Part shown: piece after piece, positions 34,040 through 44,700 of the stretch
Position numbering within the stretch: the stretch's first letter is position 1
How the letters are laid out: each line of letters opens with the position of its first letter
Assembly: GCA_019925095.2 (NCBI GenBank)
Contig: CM034392.1
Span: forward strand, 13,163,887-13,227,886
Source: Dendrolimus kikuchii
Taxonomy: Eukaryota; Arthropoda; Insecta; Lepidoptera; Lasiocampidae
Length of the DNA stretch: 64,000 nt
Direction: 5' to 3'
Position numbers and translations under genes: made by a program
The notes under the pieces: generated by a model
The model's input: the letters and a program-made list of their open reading frames with translations, nothing else
Database searches by the model: none
What the model was told of the DNA's origin: nothing

Positions 34040-34660
34040 ATAATAATAAACCCGCAGGGGGCTTTGTGGCGAAGCCTTAGGTGAGCAGCGACACCTCGTA
34101 CCTGACTCTGGGGGCCAAGACAAGGCCCCCACTTCCGTGCTTGCCTTAGCCAGCCGGCAAGGAGTGGAGATCGCTAGAGCCAAGACTCAAGCTCCAGGGG
34201 TGGAAGTGATAAATGGCATCACGTCAGAAGTAGCTTCGGTGAACCTGCAGCCCACCTCTCTACACCCCTTAGCCACTCACACCCATGTTGCCCCTGTCTT
34301 CTATGGCATTTTTTGGGGTCCATGCAGGGAGTGACGAGTCACCGTCTGCCCATTTTTCCATGTTCACCGAACATTGCGACGGGCAGACGCCATAGTCCCC
34401 ATATTCCCAGACCCCTAGTACCACTAGCAGTTCACCCCAATAGCCCGGTACTTTTTGTCCTCATTTCCCACAATAGTCCTCCACTGGCCGGGGCTTGTCC
34501 TTGGGTGCATTACTATATGGTGTAGACAGGGATAATCGCCGGTCAGTGTCACGCCACATTTACATTAAATCTGTCTAAGGGGCCTCTACGTGTTGGCCTT
34601 CCCATGGCCCCACGCAAGCCTTCCAAAGCCCGAGGCATTTTTATGGCCCTTGGTCTCTTA
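34040..34660. repeat. GC-rich retroelement-type repeat, unclassified
   Basis: 600 bp of GC-rich, non-coding sequence with cggcaaggagtggagatcg, 'gacgggcagacgccatagtc' and 'ctggccggggcttg'. It looks like a LINE 3' region but carries no recognisable protein segment. The adjacent minus-strand LINE ends against it. Confidence 0.4.
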
Positions 34661-34667
34661 ATACATA

Positions 34668-36260
34668 CAATAATAATAAGATTTTTATTGACACCAAAAT
34701 TAAATTTACATGTCTTAAAATTAAGACTGGGTACTAACACGTAAACTAGGCCAAGCCTGTCTCTTAGGTGTTAGTCCCTTCCAGCGTCTTAAAAACTACG
34801 ACGTGAGTGTGTAACAGTTTTAGTAAGTAAGTTAAGTATTTGAAAACAGAGTTACAATATAATAATTAAAAAGGTAGATTGAAATTGTTTTAAAGCGAGT
34901 GAGAAGTCAATAGAACGAAAACACTGCATACTTAGTACTTAGGAACATTTACGATTTTAATGAGTTTATTTGTAGCAAAAAGAATAGTTTTAGGCTTTAT
35001 ATTTTGTATAATGTTGACTTATCATATTAAAATTCTATTAATTTGCATTTACTTTTATATCAATAAACACTTAGTTATTTAAAAGATTTTTTTAGTTTCG
35101 TATTTTTTTATATATATTTTGTAAGTTAGAAGTTGTATTTAATTTTATATTATAATTACATTTAATTTGTCTAATGTGAATGTTGGTTTATGTATGTAAG
35201 TACTTGCAAATGAGTATTTTACTATTCAAATATAGTAAACAGTTCTGTAGTTAACAAACCTACCTTTTAACTGTTTTAAGCGCGGTATTTTATAATTTTT
35301 ATTAACACTATTATTTAAGAACTGTAAATAGATTTTCTGTTTCTTCTTAGTTTTGAGTTTTTAACCACTTAGTAACTTTACATTTGCAGTTATGCTTGTT
35401 CAGAGAATAAAGGTCGAGTATTTTGTTTAATTTATTATACAACATAGGCGCAAGATAACATTGGAATTTATTTATGAAGAATGTTCTATAACAAACAGAT
35501 GGACACACCACATCTTTTCGTCTAGTAATACTCTTTAGAGTTATCTACATATAAGACTTTTTGATGCTGAGATATTATTGTTTGAAGAACAAACAATTGG
35601 CTCACCGTTAGAACATCGCAATCTTGGTATAATTCAAAAGTAGGATATGTATTTTATTAGTATGGTTTGTATTTTATGGTTTTAAGTAAAATTCGTTGTG
35701 CTCTTTCTAGTTTTATAAGGTAACTTTCGCGCAACTCCCCAAGTCGTAATACAATATGTCAAAATAGATTGTTCATAGTGAAAAATATACTGTCTTCTTT
35801 TTTTAAATATGGCTGCAATGCCATTTAGTCTTCAACAAACTGTAGTCACTGACATTCCGCAGTTTTTTGAATATATATATTAACTTTCTTGTACGTTCTG
35901 TTAGTTTACTAATCTGTTGGCATCATGTGAATTTATCGTCTAACAAAACACCTAGATATTTAATAACATTAGTTTTAGTGAGTTACAAGCATCTACAATT
36001 GTTTAACGGTATATTATCACAGTCGTGTAGCTTAATCTCAAAGTTATCGTTTTGCGGTAAGGTCCGGTCGGAATTTGTGATAAGAATGTAATTAGTTTTC
36101 GAAATATTTAATGTAAGTTGGTTTTGAGCGAGCCAATGCGCCGTTTTTTGTAAACAGATAAGATAAACGATGCGTTTTTTTAGATTTCTTGTCTGTTTGT
36201 TAGGTTTCACGGAAAAACTTCTGGGCTGATTTCGATGCGATTTTCGCTGATCCACAGAAA
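34668..36260 (-). pseudogene. Decayed CR1-type LINE, RT C-terminal part and 3' UTR
   Basis: On the minus strand, 36200-36000 encodes HWLAQNQLTLNISKTNYILI and, after a frame change, YLGVLLDDKFT, the RT palm-to-thumb motif; decayed thumb sequence follows to ~35380. The 3' end near 34668 shows AATAAA followed by a TTATTATTATT tail, as expected for a CR1/Jockey group LINE. Multiple stops; 5' truncated. Confidence 0.65.
35262..35295 (-). repeat. Degenerate Penelope-derived end
   Basis: On minus, accgcgcttaaaacagttaaaag matches the P1-P4 subterminal sequence with substitutions. No TSD recognised. Confidence 0.45.
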
Positions 36261-36590
36261 ATTCTTAGACTTAAAATCTGCGCTTTATATCCTGGGAATC
36301 CCGCGAGAATTTTTCTGGCAATGGTTTAAAAGAGCCAGATAAGAAAATAATTCTAATTCCAATGCGACTCACTGATCGATAGTATGTAATAAAATATGTG
36401 ATATTTTTTTAACCCGAGAATTTTCTTAGGAGTCGTTTGTAGTTGTTCGGGTGCGTAAAAATTAGTTTATTTCAATAGTTTCACTAAAACGATAACTTAC
36501 ATTATTTTTAAAATCCTGCGGTACTTCGTGTCTCGGGAATTTCAAGTCAAGCGTGGACGAAGTCGCGGGCATATCCTAGTATTCTGATAA
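36165..36590 (+). repeat. Interspersed repeat, copy 4 ('cccgcg...' family), most complete
   Basis: Carries ttcgctgatccacagaaaat, 'gggaatcccgcgagaattt', then gaagtcgcgggcatatccta and ends CTAGT before A/T-rich flank, a Helitron-like 3' terminus. It overlaps the end of the LINE remnant. Confidence 0.5.
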
Positions 36591-36599
36591 ACCTGCGTA

Positions 36600-36726
36600 G
36601 TGCTATTTTTTTTAATGCAGGAGATCAGCAGACAGGCAGACGGACCACTTGATGGAAAGCAGTTACCATCGCCTATGGACATTTGCAACACCAAAGTTGT
36701 TACAAATGCGCTGCTGCTCTCTTAAT
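36600..36726 (-). repeat. SINE-like repeat
   Basis: T-run then caggagatcagcagacaggc, 'accatcgcctatggacattt' and 'gctgctgctctcttaa', a close match to the 6.0-kb copy. Confidence 0.6.
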
Positions 36727-37229
36727 GGAATTGAAAGGAAAGGGAGTGCTAGCTAGGCCATGGCATATAAATTACTTGTTAATTTAACCCGAGATACGAA
36801 AGGCTTCCTTTGAAATGGTCCAGAAAAGAATGAACGCTCAAATAAAGATTTTATACTTACTGGCAACACTGCATATTTTTTAAGTCCAAATACTCTAATT
36901 TTGGAAATGAAAAGTATGAGTTCAGTGACAAAGGACAATGTTCATAAATATCAGTTTTTATGAATTAAATTCCACCGCTACTCTCAGCGAACTTCATTCA
37001 GTTTCCTCCGCGTCTTGGCCGGTTCTATATCTTAATATTCATTCTCTTCCTTCCTGCCTTCCTTTCGGAGGTGACATTAGGTATATGGCATGGCTCTCAA
37101 GGAAGTGTTCAAACTTAATCTAACTTTCTATGAATAAAACCATTAGTAGGTAGCTATCTTTTATGGTAGAAAATATGAAAATCATTACATATTTATTAGT
37201 CTAGAAAAGATGGACGCAAGAACAGGTGT
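36727..37229. other. AT-rich intergenic stretch
   Basis: No gene or classified repeat recognised. Confidence 0.45.
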
Positions 37230-37765
37230 TTAATATGTTTTTTTTAACAAAAACAAAACAAATCCCTTTTTAAATAAAGAATAAAAAACCAACTTTAAAC
37301 AAAAAAAGACAAACATTTTCTACAACACCTTGGAGCATTTTTCACTTATGGTTTACTTGGTACCGACTTCAAGGTGTAGAAATTTAGAAAATATTAATTT
37401 TTTGCTTTTTACTTTGAAATCGGTTCTTGTTCAAAAAATTATTATTTACTTCCTTGAGCTTTAGAAATAATATTTTATACGGCTGTAGAAATTGTACTAC
37501 TGACATGCATATACAAGTTTTGCCTTTCGAAAAGTATAGGCGCTCGGCGCTCTTCGACAAGGGTTGCTCTCGATTTCACCGAGATACACTCATTACATCC
37601 AAACTTGGTGGCAATGGGACCACCTCAGAAGTATATTCGAATAAAGAAAAAAATTGAAAATCGGTCCACAATTGACGGAAAAATAGCATAACATACAAGA
37701 AAATATAGTCAAATTGAGAATCTTCTTTTGGAAGTCTGTAAAAATTAAGTAATATGCGATGCCAT
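37230..37765 (-). repeat. Reverse copy of the 8.65-kb and caggatctgatga families
   Basis: Reads, in reverse, the same modules as 8.4-8.9 kb: 'acttggtaccgacttcaagg', then 'gcgctcggcgctcttcgac', 'ttgctctcgatttcacc', 'gggaccacctcagaag' and 'ccacaattgacgg'. The conserved order of modules indicates one composite element. Confidence 0.5.
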
Positions 37766-37959
37766 TCTCACGCTGTTCAAAAAATAAAACAACAATAGTT
37801 TGTGGTAGTGATTTTTATTTTAACGTGAAATAAAAATTTAAACATGTATAGATAATTTTTTTTTTAACGTAGAGTACAACTTTTATTAAGAACTTACTTA
37901 TGCTTATATTCTCAAAACGCTGTCAAGTTGTAGTTTTACACCTAGCACTGACTTCTCTA

Positions 37960-38245
37960 ATGGCCGGTTCCTGTATCTTATTATTCATTCACCTACTTTA
38001 CCATTGGTTGAATTTTGACATTACTTGTATCCGGTTCTTATATCTAATCGACCGTTCATTTGCCTTATTAGCGGTTAAAGTTTGACATACGCTTCGTACA
38101 TGTAATGTCAAAATTCAACTGATGGTGTAGGCAAGTGAATGTATAATAATATATAGGATACAACCATTACATGGAGTTTATGTCAAGTTTTAAGTATAAG
38201 ATAGTAAGGCAAATAAACGGCTGGTAAGATATAACAACCGGTCGT
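37960..38245. repeat. Fold-back MITE, 'tggccggttcct' family
   Basis: Starts tggccggttcctgtatctta and ends with an inverse 'aaccggtcg'; inner arms 'ttgaattttgacattact' and 'gtaatgtcaaaattcaa' can also pair. Non-coding. Relative nested at 39208-39352. Confidence 0.6.
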
Positions 38246-38912
38246 AAATGCGTCCAACTTCCAAATAACAAAGTCAGTGGCACGGGCGATAAAAATACCA
38301 GTTATTAAATCAGATATGAAGTTGGTTGACAAGTTTAAACTTGTCAACCAACTTGTGAGACTGGGTCTGTATTAATACAGAACCAGCCTCAAATAATTTT
38401 ACTTAACGTTGGTTTTTTAATCTTCAATTTTTTCTAAGGTATAATAATGATGCTAAATGATTAAATAAATTATTCTATATCAATCTGAATATACTTCAGT
38501 ATTTTGGATTTTATCACAAATAAGTGCATTAATTACTTAGACGTATTCATTAGGAAAATAAAATCGGACCAGCCGTATAATCATTTATGTTTCGTCGCCT
38601 AAACTCTACTATTACAAAGATATAAAATACTCTCAATATACAAATACTTGTGTTATTTATATACAATCTAGAAAGGATTCCGGTAGACATCTGCTTGAAC
38701 TATATCGTTACTCGTTCGTTGTACTCAGTAAACTAACATTTAAATTTATTAATAAGGCCTGGAATGAAGTAAACATATTGTATTTTGCGATGATTTCTGT
38801 TAACATTTATATCGATTGAATATAATAATGTTTGTATTATATTTAATATAAGACATTGTAAGGTTAAAACCATCAAGCCGCTAAGCTTTCCCCTTTAGCG
38901 ATACAGCGATCA

Positions 38913-39392
38913 GGGGCCCAATTCTACTCTTTCAAGTATCTTGGCGTTGCGAAGATATTCAAATACGACCTCATTGCGATAGTGTCAAAAACTCTTATCT
39001 ATATCCACAATATCGTCTCAATATCGTCGCGGCAAAATAATAGTCGAAAAGAATTGGTGTTACCATTAGCAGAAATGGCGTTAGTCGAAATGAATATTGA
39101 AAAGCTAGCAAAAATTTTAAACATTTATTTTGCGACTTTTCTCTTATAAATAGAAATAGAGTGGCATGCTACGGGTACGCCATTGGAATTATCAAAATAC
39201 TCAAATTGATGGCCGGTTTTTATAATCTTACCGGCCGTTCAATTGTCTTACTATCGGTTAAGATATGACATAAGCTCCATACAAGTAATGTCAAAAATCA
39301 AGCCATTGAATGAATAGTAAAATATAGGAACCGGCCATGAAGCGATAGTATCCGGCGATTTTGACGAGATAGTAATGGCGGAATTGGGCCCC
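38913..39392. repeat. 480-bp MITE with GGGGCCCAATTC terminal inverted repeats
   Basis: ggggcccaattc at 38913-38924 and its exact inverse gaattgggcccc at 39381-39392. Carries a nested 'tggccggtt' MITE at about 39208-39352. No target duplication recognised. Confidence 0.65.
39208..39352. repeat. ~145-bp MITE nested in the GGGGCCC element
   Basis: Left end atggccggtttttataatct, right end 'atataggaaccggccat' (inverse). Same family as 37960-38245. Confidence 0.6.
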
Positions 39393-40397
39393 AGGATACT
39401 TCTACTCATCGAGAGACGGCGAATATCCCAATATTACGTGAATACGTTTCGTATTAATAAGATTATTTTCAAAATCATAATTAAATAAACTATTAAAACC
39501 CTGCAACTTATTCAAAACATTCAGAAATCTGATCATTTTTATAAATTTAATCCGTTTTAAATATCGTAGCCATACAATGATAACACTAATATTATTTTAT
39601 GGCTACAAAATACCAAAAAAATAATAATATTCAGATTTCTTAATGTCTTGACCAAATTGATTAGATGCCAATCATTGGGTGTGCTGCCATCACGATAATA
39701 GTCGTACCTACAGTCTACTCTATTTTCTTTTAAATTGAATTATGCAAAGAAACTTATTAGGTCTTTTAAATTATGACCGATTTACGTTTAAAAATTATAT
39801 AACGCTTTGAGAGTCTATAAAAATAATAACAATCGCCATTAAGACTGGTAGCCCCAACTGTGTCGCAGGGTTTTATCATTCCTAGTATTCCTCTTACATA
39901 CAAATATTAAATGTTTATTATTGTAAATAAAGCAAATGTCAGTCGTTTCCACTTAAATACATCTGTAAATCTAAAAACATAATTATCAGATCAAATTTTA
40001 ATCTATATGTTTATTATCTGTATTAACATACTAACGTGTAAGTTTTTTCTATTGCTTTTTCACGGCCTCCGGAATAAACGGAAGTACACGATATTCTTTG
40101 TATTTTTAAGGAAGATATATCTTACTCCTAAACCGCCAACTTTCATAGCCGAAGTACACACGAGTGAAGCCACCTAGAAGGCCCTAGTAATACAATAAAA
40201 TTGAAATGTGTAGTGTCAGTACATTTAAATTACAAAAACATTGGGTAGATTACTTAGTCATACTGTATACCATATTATATTTGCTTTTGGAATCTATATT
40301 TTTCAAAATCAAATAACATTTTCGATTATTCTATTACTAGGCTATATAAATATTTTATACTGCGTGATTTTTTGATTTTATTTCTTTATGTAAATTC
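39393..40397. other. AT-rich intergenic stretch
   Basis: No gene or classified repeat recognised. Confidence 0.45.
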
Positions 40398-40545
40398 AAA
40401 GTACATACATACATAACTTCACGCCAGTTCCCTTGCGGGGTAGGCACGAACAACAGAGTGCCATTCAGGCTTATTCTTACACACCTCACTTGCTTCTTTG
40501 ACATTCATAGCTCTTGTCATGCACGCTCGTCAATTCAAAGTAAAT
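40398..40545 (+). repeat. 'tacataacttcacgccag' repeat, copy 3
   Basis: Nearly identical to 18015-18170 through 'catgcacgctcgtc'. Confidence 0.65.
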
Positions 40546-41199
40546 TGTAGTTAATCAATAATTCACTCACCATATTATTTAACAGTCCTGTACTTTCTTT
40601 TGTAAATATAAATAAATTATTATTCATTGTTTTTAATCCTCAATTTATATATTTATTCACTGTGTTAATTTCAAGATCTATCGTTGTATTGAAAACCTAT
40701 ATTCATAAAATCGATAAAATAATTCTTACATTTATAAACTTTAAAGTTGTTTGTAGTTCAATCAATAGAAGATGTCATCATAGTGGGTAATTCTACAACA
40801 GTCTTAGTTAAACACTATTTGCATTGAGATTGTCATTAATTTCAAAATGCATTTTACCTGCAACCACCCCTGTAGAATCGTACTGATCCTATTTCCGTTG
40901 CGTATGTATTTTTTGTGGTCATTTGCAAAACCAGTGGCGATGGTAAACCGTTGCCGCCAAAAAGTTTAAAGAAGCCCTTTGTAAATAACCGCCAAATCGT
41001 AGCGCAGAGAAAAAGCTCGTCAAGTGATTAAAATAAATCTGAATACACAGTGCAACAAAATCCCATTTATAATGTTTGCATCACATTTATCATATGGCAT
41101 TAATACGTCCGTACTTACAGATCCGATGCGTAAAATTTCTTGTTACCTTTAAAAAATCACTATAAGAATATTAGGGTGAATGTGAACTGCGCTACTGTA

Positions 41200-41205
41200 T
41201 TTATT
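41200..41205 (-). terminator. Candidate polyadenylation signal of the SNX29-like gene
   Basis: TTTATT on + is AATAAA on the gene strand, about 410 nt downstream of the TAG at 41615. The only such hexamer I noticed in that interval. Confidence 0.4.
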
Positions 41206-41614
41206 TTGATTGATATGCACGTCGTAAATCGACGCCACATCATAGCGCTGGTTAGTGACATGGATATCAAGAATATATTTTCTCAGTGCGTAATTTATAT
41301 AACGAATGGAAAGTACATAGTCATATTGTGATGGATGATACATGTAAAAGCATATAGTTAAATAAAATCAATACATAATCCGTTACAATTTATCACAGAA
41401 CATTATATGAAGATACGGAGTCGTTGGATATTTGCCTTTCTACTGGTGAATGAGTGAGACCGTTTTCTTTTGTTGATGAAATTCTGGAAAGATATAAAAA
41501 TAGTCATGTTGAAATTTCTATCCTATTTTTGCCAAATTTTGTACATATCTTGGAGGAGACAGAGAGAGTCTATTGGAATTAAATCAAAAATAAGCTTACC
41601 CCTTTCAAGTATAC

Positions 41615-41746
41615 CTACCCAAAGAAAGGTAGGAGTGCAACGAGACTCGCGCGACTGGTGCACTCCCGTAGTTCTGGCAACACTAAGAGAATGTGCCGCA
41701 GATACGCTTGGAGGGCAACCCGACGTTGTTCGACGAGGTGGGCATC
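41615..41746 (-). CDS. SNX29-like last exon: C-terminal PX helices and stop
   Basis: After a TTTTTTCAG acceptor the frame reads DAHLVEQRRVALQAYLRHIL, then LPELRECTSRASLVALLPFF-G and TAG (41617-41615). This is the PX alpha-helix pair with the QRR-x-x-LQ-x-YL signature. A GGGTAGGT sequence at the stop also resembles a splice donor, so a further exon cannot be excluded. Confidence 0.85.
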   Translation of the reverse strand, partial: DAHLVEQRRVALQAYLRHILLVLPELRECTSRASLVALLPFFG

Positions 41747-44700
41747 CTGAAAAAATTAACTTGAGAGTGATATTTGGTCGCTTTTCTATTTTATAATCCA
41801 TTAATTTGCCTAAAACTACTGTTTAAAAGACAATTTCCATATAGATAATAAAAATTTTGTACCAAGCTAAGGTAATAGAATGGATAGTAAGGTATAGAAA
41901 ACGGATTGAATCAGCGCATAAACGTACAAATGGTGAGAACGGGGCTCCACATTTTAGCTGGGACAATATATTAGCTATAATATTTTCTTAAGTTTTCGCG
42001 ATCTGTATACATAATAAAACTACGACCACTGAAAAGTGGCCGAAACGTCGGCAAAACCAAAATCAAAGAAATTACCGCGCTTAAAACCGTTAAAACGTAG
42101 TTTTATTATATTAGCTATATTTATTCAAGGCCAAATGGCGAGTTCAATGTGTCGGTAATCTATAGTTATGTGCCAGTTTCCTCAACGTTCTTCTTCACTT
42201 TCAGCATTTAATAATTATAACAATATAGCTAGAAAAACTACGTCAATCAATTTAGATTCATAGACGTAGTTTTTAAGCGTGTCCTTCTTTGGCAGCGAAG
42301 CGTGGCTTATACTTGAGCAACACAAGCAAAAGCTGCGTGTCGCGGAGATCGATATATTGCGGTGGATGTTTGGAGTCACTGCGGAAGGACCGCGTTAGAA
42401 ACTCGTATCCGCGGCAGTCTCCATATCTGTGACATAGCGGACAAAATGCAAGAATGTCACGTATGTTGGTATAGCCACGTTTTATGGAAACCGGATAGTT
42501 ACGTGGGGAACAAATGTCTAGCCATGCCACCTCCGCCAGGTCGCGGTCGAAGAGGTGGCTTTACGTCGTAAAGTATGACATGCGTACCAATTAACTCATA
42601 ATTAGGGATGCCGAAAACCGTGCGAAGTGGAGAAGAAAAAGTAGGAAAGCGGACCCCGGGCTTCGAGGCAGACGCTCCGAACGCAAACCGGGATTTAACT
42701 CTTAAGATGACGATGAGCTAGAAAAACTACTAAAACCGTACATCCTCTTTGTTAGAAATTGAACCCGGGACATACGAATGTGGCGAAAATTTCTAAACTA
42801 CTGAGAACCACAACTTCTATTCCTATTTAAAAAATACTTATTGTTGCGGGATGATAACTAATAACACAGGTGTTTTATTACCTCTTCGAATTTATGTGAT
42901 CTATTGTCCGCGTTAATCTTTTTCGTACGCCTCCCGGCAAGAGGTCATAAACTCTGCTTTTGTTTTGTTTGTGTTTCATGCGAACTCTTAGCAGCTATTA
43001 AGCCGACAAGTTAAGAATTCCAAGGACCAGTAGGCATGTTGCTAGGAGGCCATGTCTAATTTACAAAATGGATAGGGCCTGTCAGTCGGGGAATGAGCCA
43101 GTCGTCTTTCGATTGCGATCGAAGCGAAGAAAATAATATTTTTATAGGCATGTACTTAATATGAAACTAATAATAATATGAATATTATTTAGTATATAGT
43201 ATTCATGTTCATTGTGATATTCTTTTTGCGACGTTAGTTGTCACTATCCCCCATATATTTCCAATTAGATTAAACTGAGGGTTATATGGCGATAAACGGA
43301 GCACAGAATGACAATGGTGACGTAATCATATTTCGTCTATCTTATAGTCTACAAATCTCACCTTATTTTTCAGAATAAGTTAATCAATGAATTCAATAAT
43401 TGGATCGTTTATTTTGAAAGTGGTGTAAGTCCATTTTCTTTTGTTTCGAGAAAATTAAAGGTTACTATATTTGTTGATTTAAAAATACAGGCAAATCATA
43501 TGAGGTCTGGCATTGTTTCTATTGTTTTATCAACATTTAATTTGTTTATATAAATTTGTTTTTGGCTAATTAGACTACGATAACACATATTTATATGCTG
43601 TAAATGGACTTACACCACTTTCAAAATTAGACAATTGTAAAAATCGTTTAATTTCAATTTTGAAAAATCAAATATCGCTTAGAATATACTTCATTTTAAT
43701 ATAATTTTGTTTACAAATACGCATAACAACACATAAAATTTTATTTTAGACGGCAATTACATTGTCATTACAAGATACTGATTACAAGAATTTACTTATT
43801 CTCTGCATGTGGTAGTGTTTCAAAATATGCATGAAGCACCGGAGGTATATAGGGTAGTAGCTGCTTCATGTCTTTATATATAAGGATGAATACCAAGATA
43901 CAAATAAAGAGCCTTTTCTAACGGCGGCATTTTACTTACATTTTTAAAATAAAAGAACACTTATTGTGGCATATAACTATAATAACTATAATAGTTAGAC
44001 ATATGTCGCGACACTTTTTGTAAATAATGATGTGTTCTGCAAAGTCGTAGTACATTATTTTATTCTATCATCAATAGTTTTCGCAGCGCACGCGATTTTA
44101 GGTATTTTTTTACATCTTGGGTTACCTTATTGGAGTTTTAGTAAGGATCCCTAATTTTTTTGTAAATGTAATATAGCCTATGTCACCCGGGGATAGCGTA
44201 GCTTGCCAACAATGGCATCTCCAGGCGAACGTCCTGACAGAGGTGCGTCGCACCCGGCAGGATGCCCTAGCTAGAGGCATGACCTTCTGTCAGGTCGAAA
44301 TCGAGGCGATCAGGAAGCGGGAAACCGCCTCCTTGATCGCCGTCTGGTCTCAAGAGCTCGATAACCCTGCGGCCTATGGCGGCTACACGGTGGATGCAAT
44401 CAGGCCACAGCTGACGGAATGGGTCAACCGCACCAGCGGCACCCTGACCTTCAGGACGACGCAGATACTTACCGGACACGGATGTTTCGATAAATATCTG
44501 TATCGCATTGTGGGCTGCTTGCCCTCCACAGACTGCCGCCAGTGCGGCGCGACCGACACGGCGTTACAGCTACGCTAGTCGAGTGCGCCGCATGGGCGCC
44601 GCAGCGTTTCGAACTTGAGACGCACATAGGTCCGGTCGATTCGCTCTGCGACTTGGTCAAGGCCATGCTGCAGAGCGGCGACAATTGGGGGGCTGCGGTT

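Noticed and set aside
41140..41343. Overlapping ORFs on both strands near the SNX29-like 3' end
   Set aside because: Low-complexity, no motifs; likely 3' UTR or spacer.
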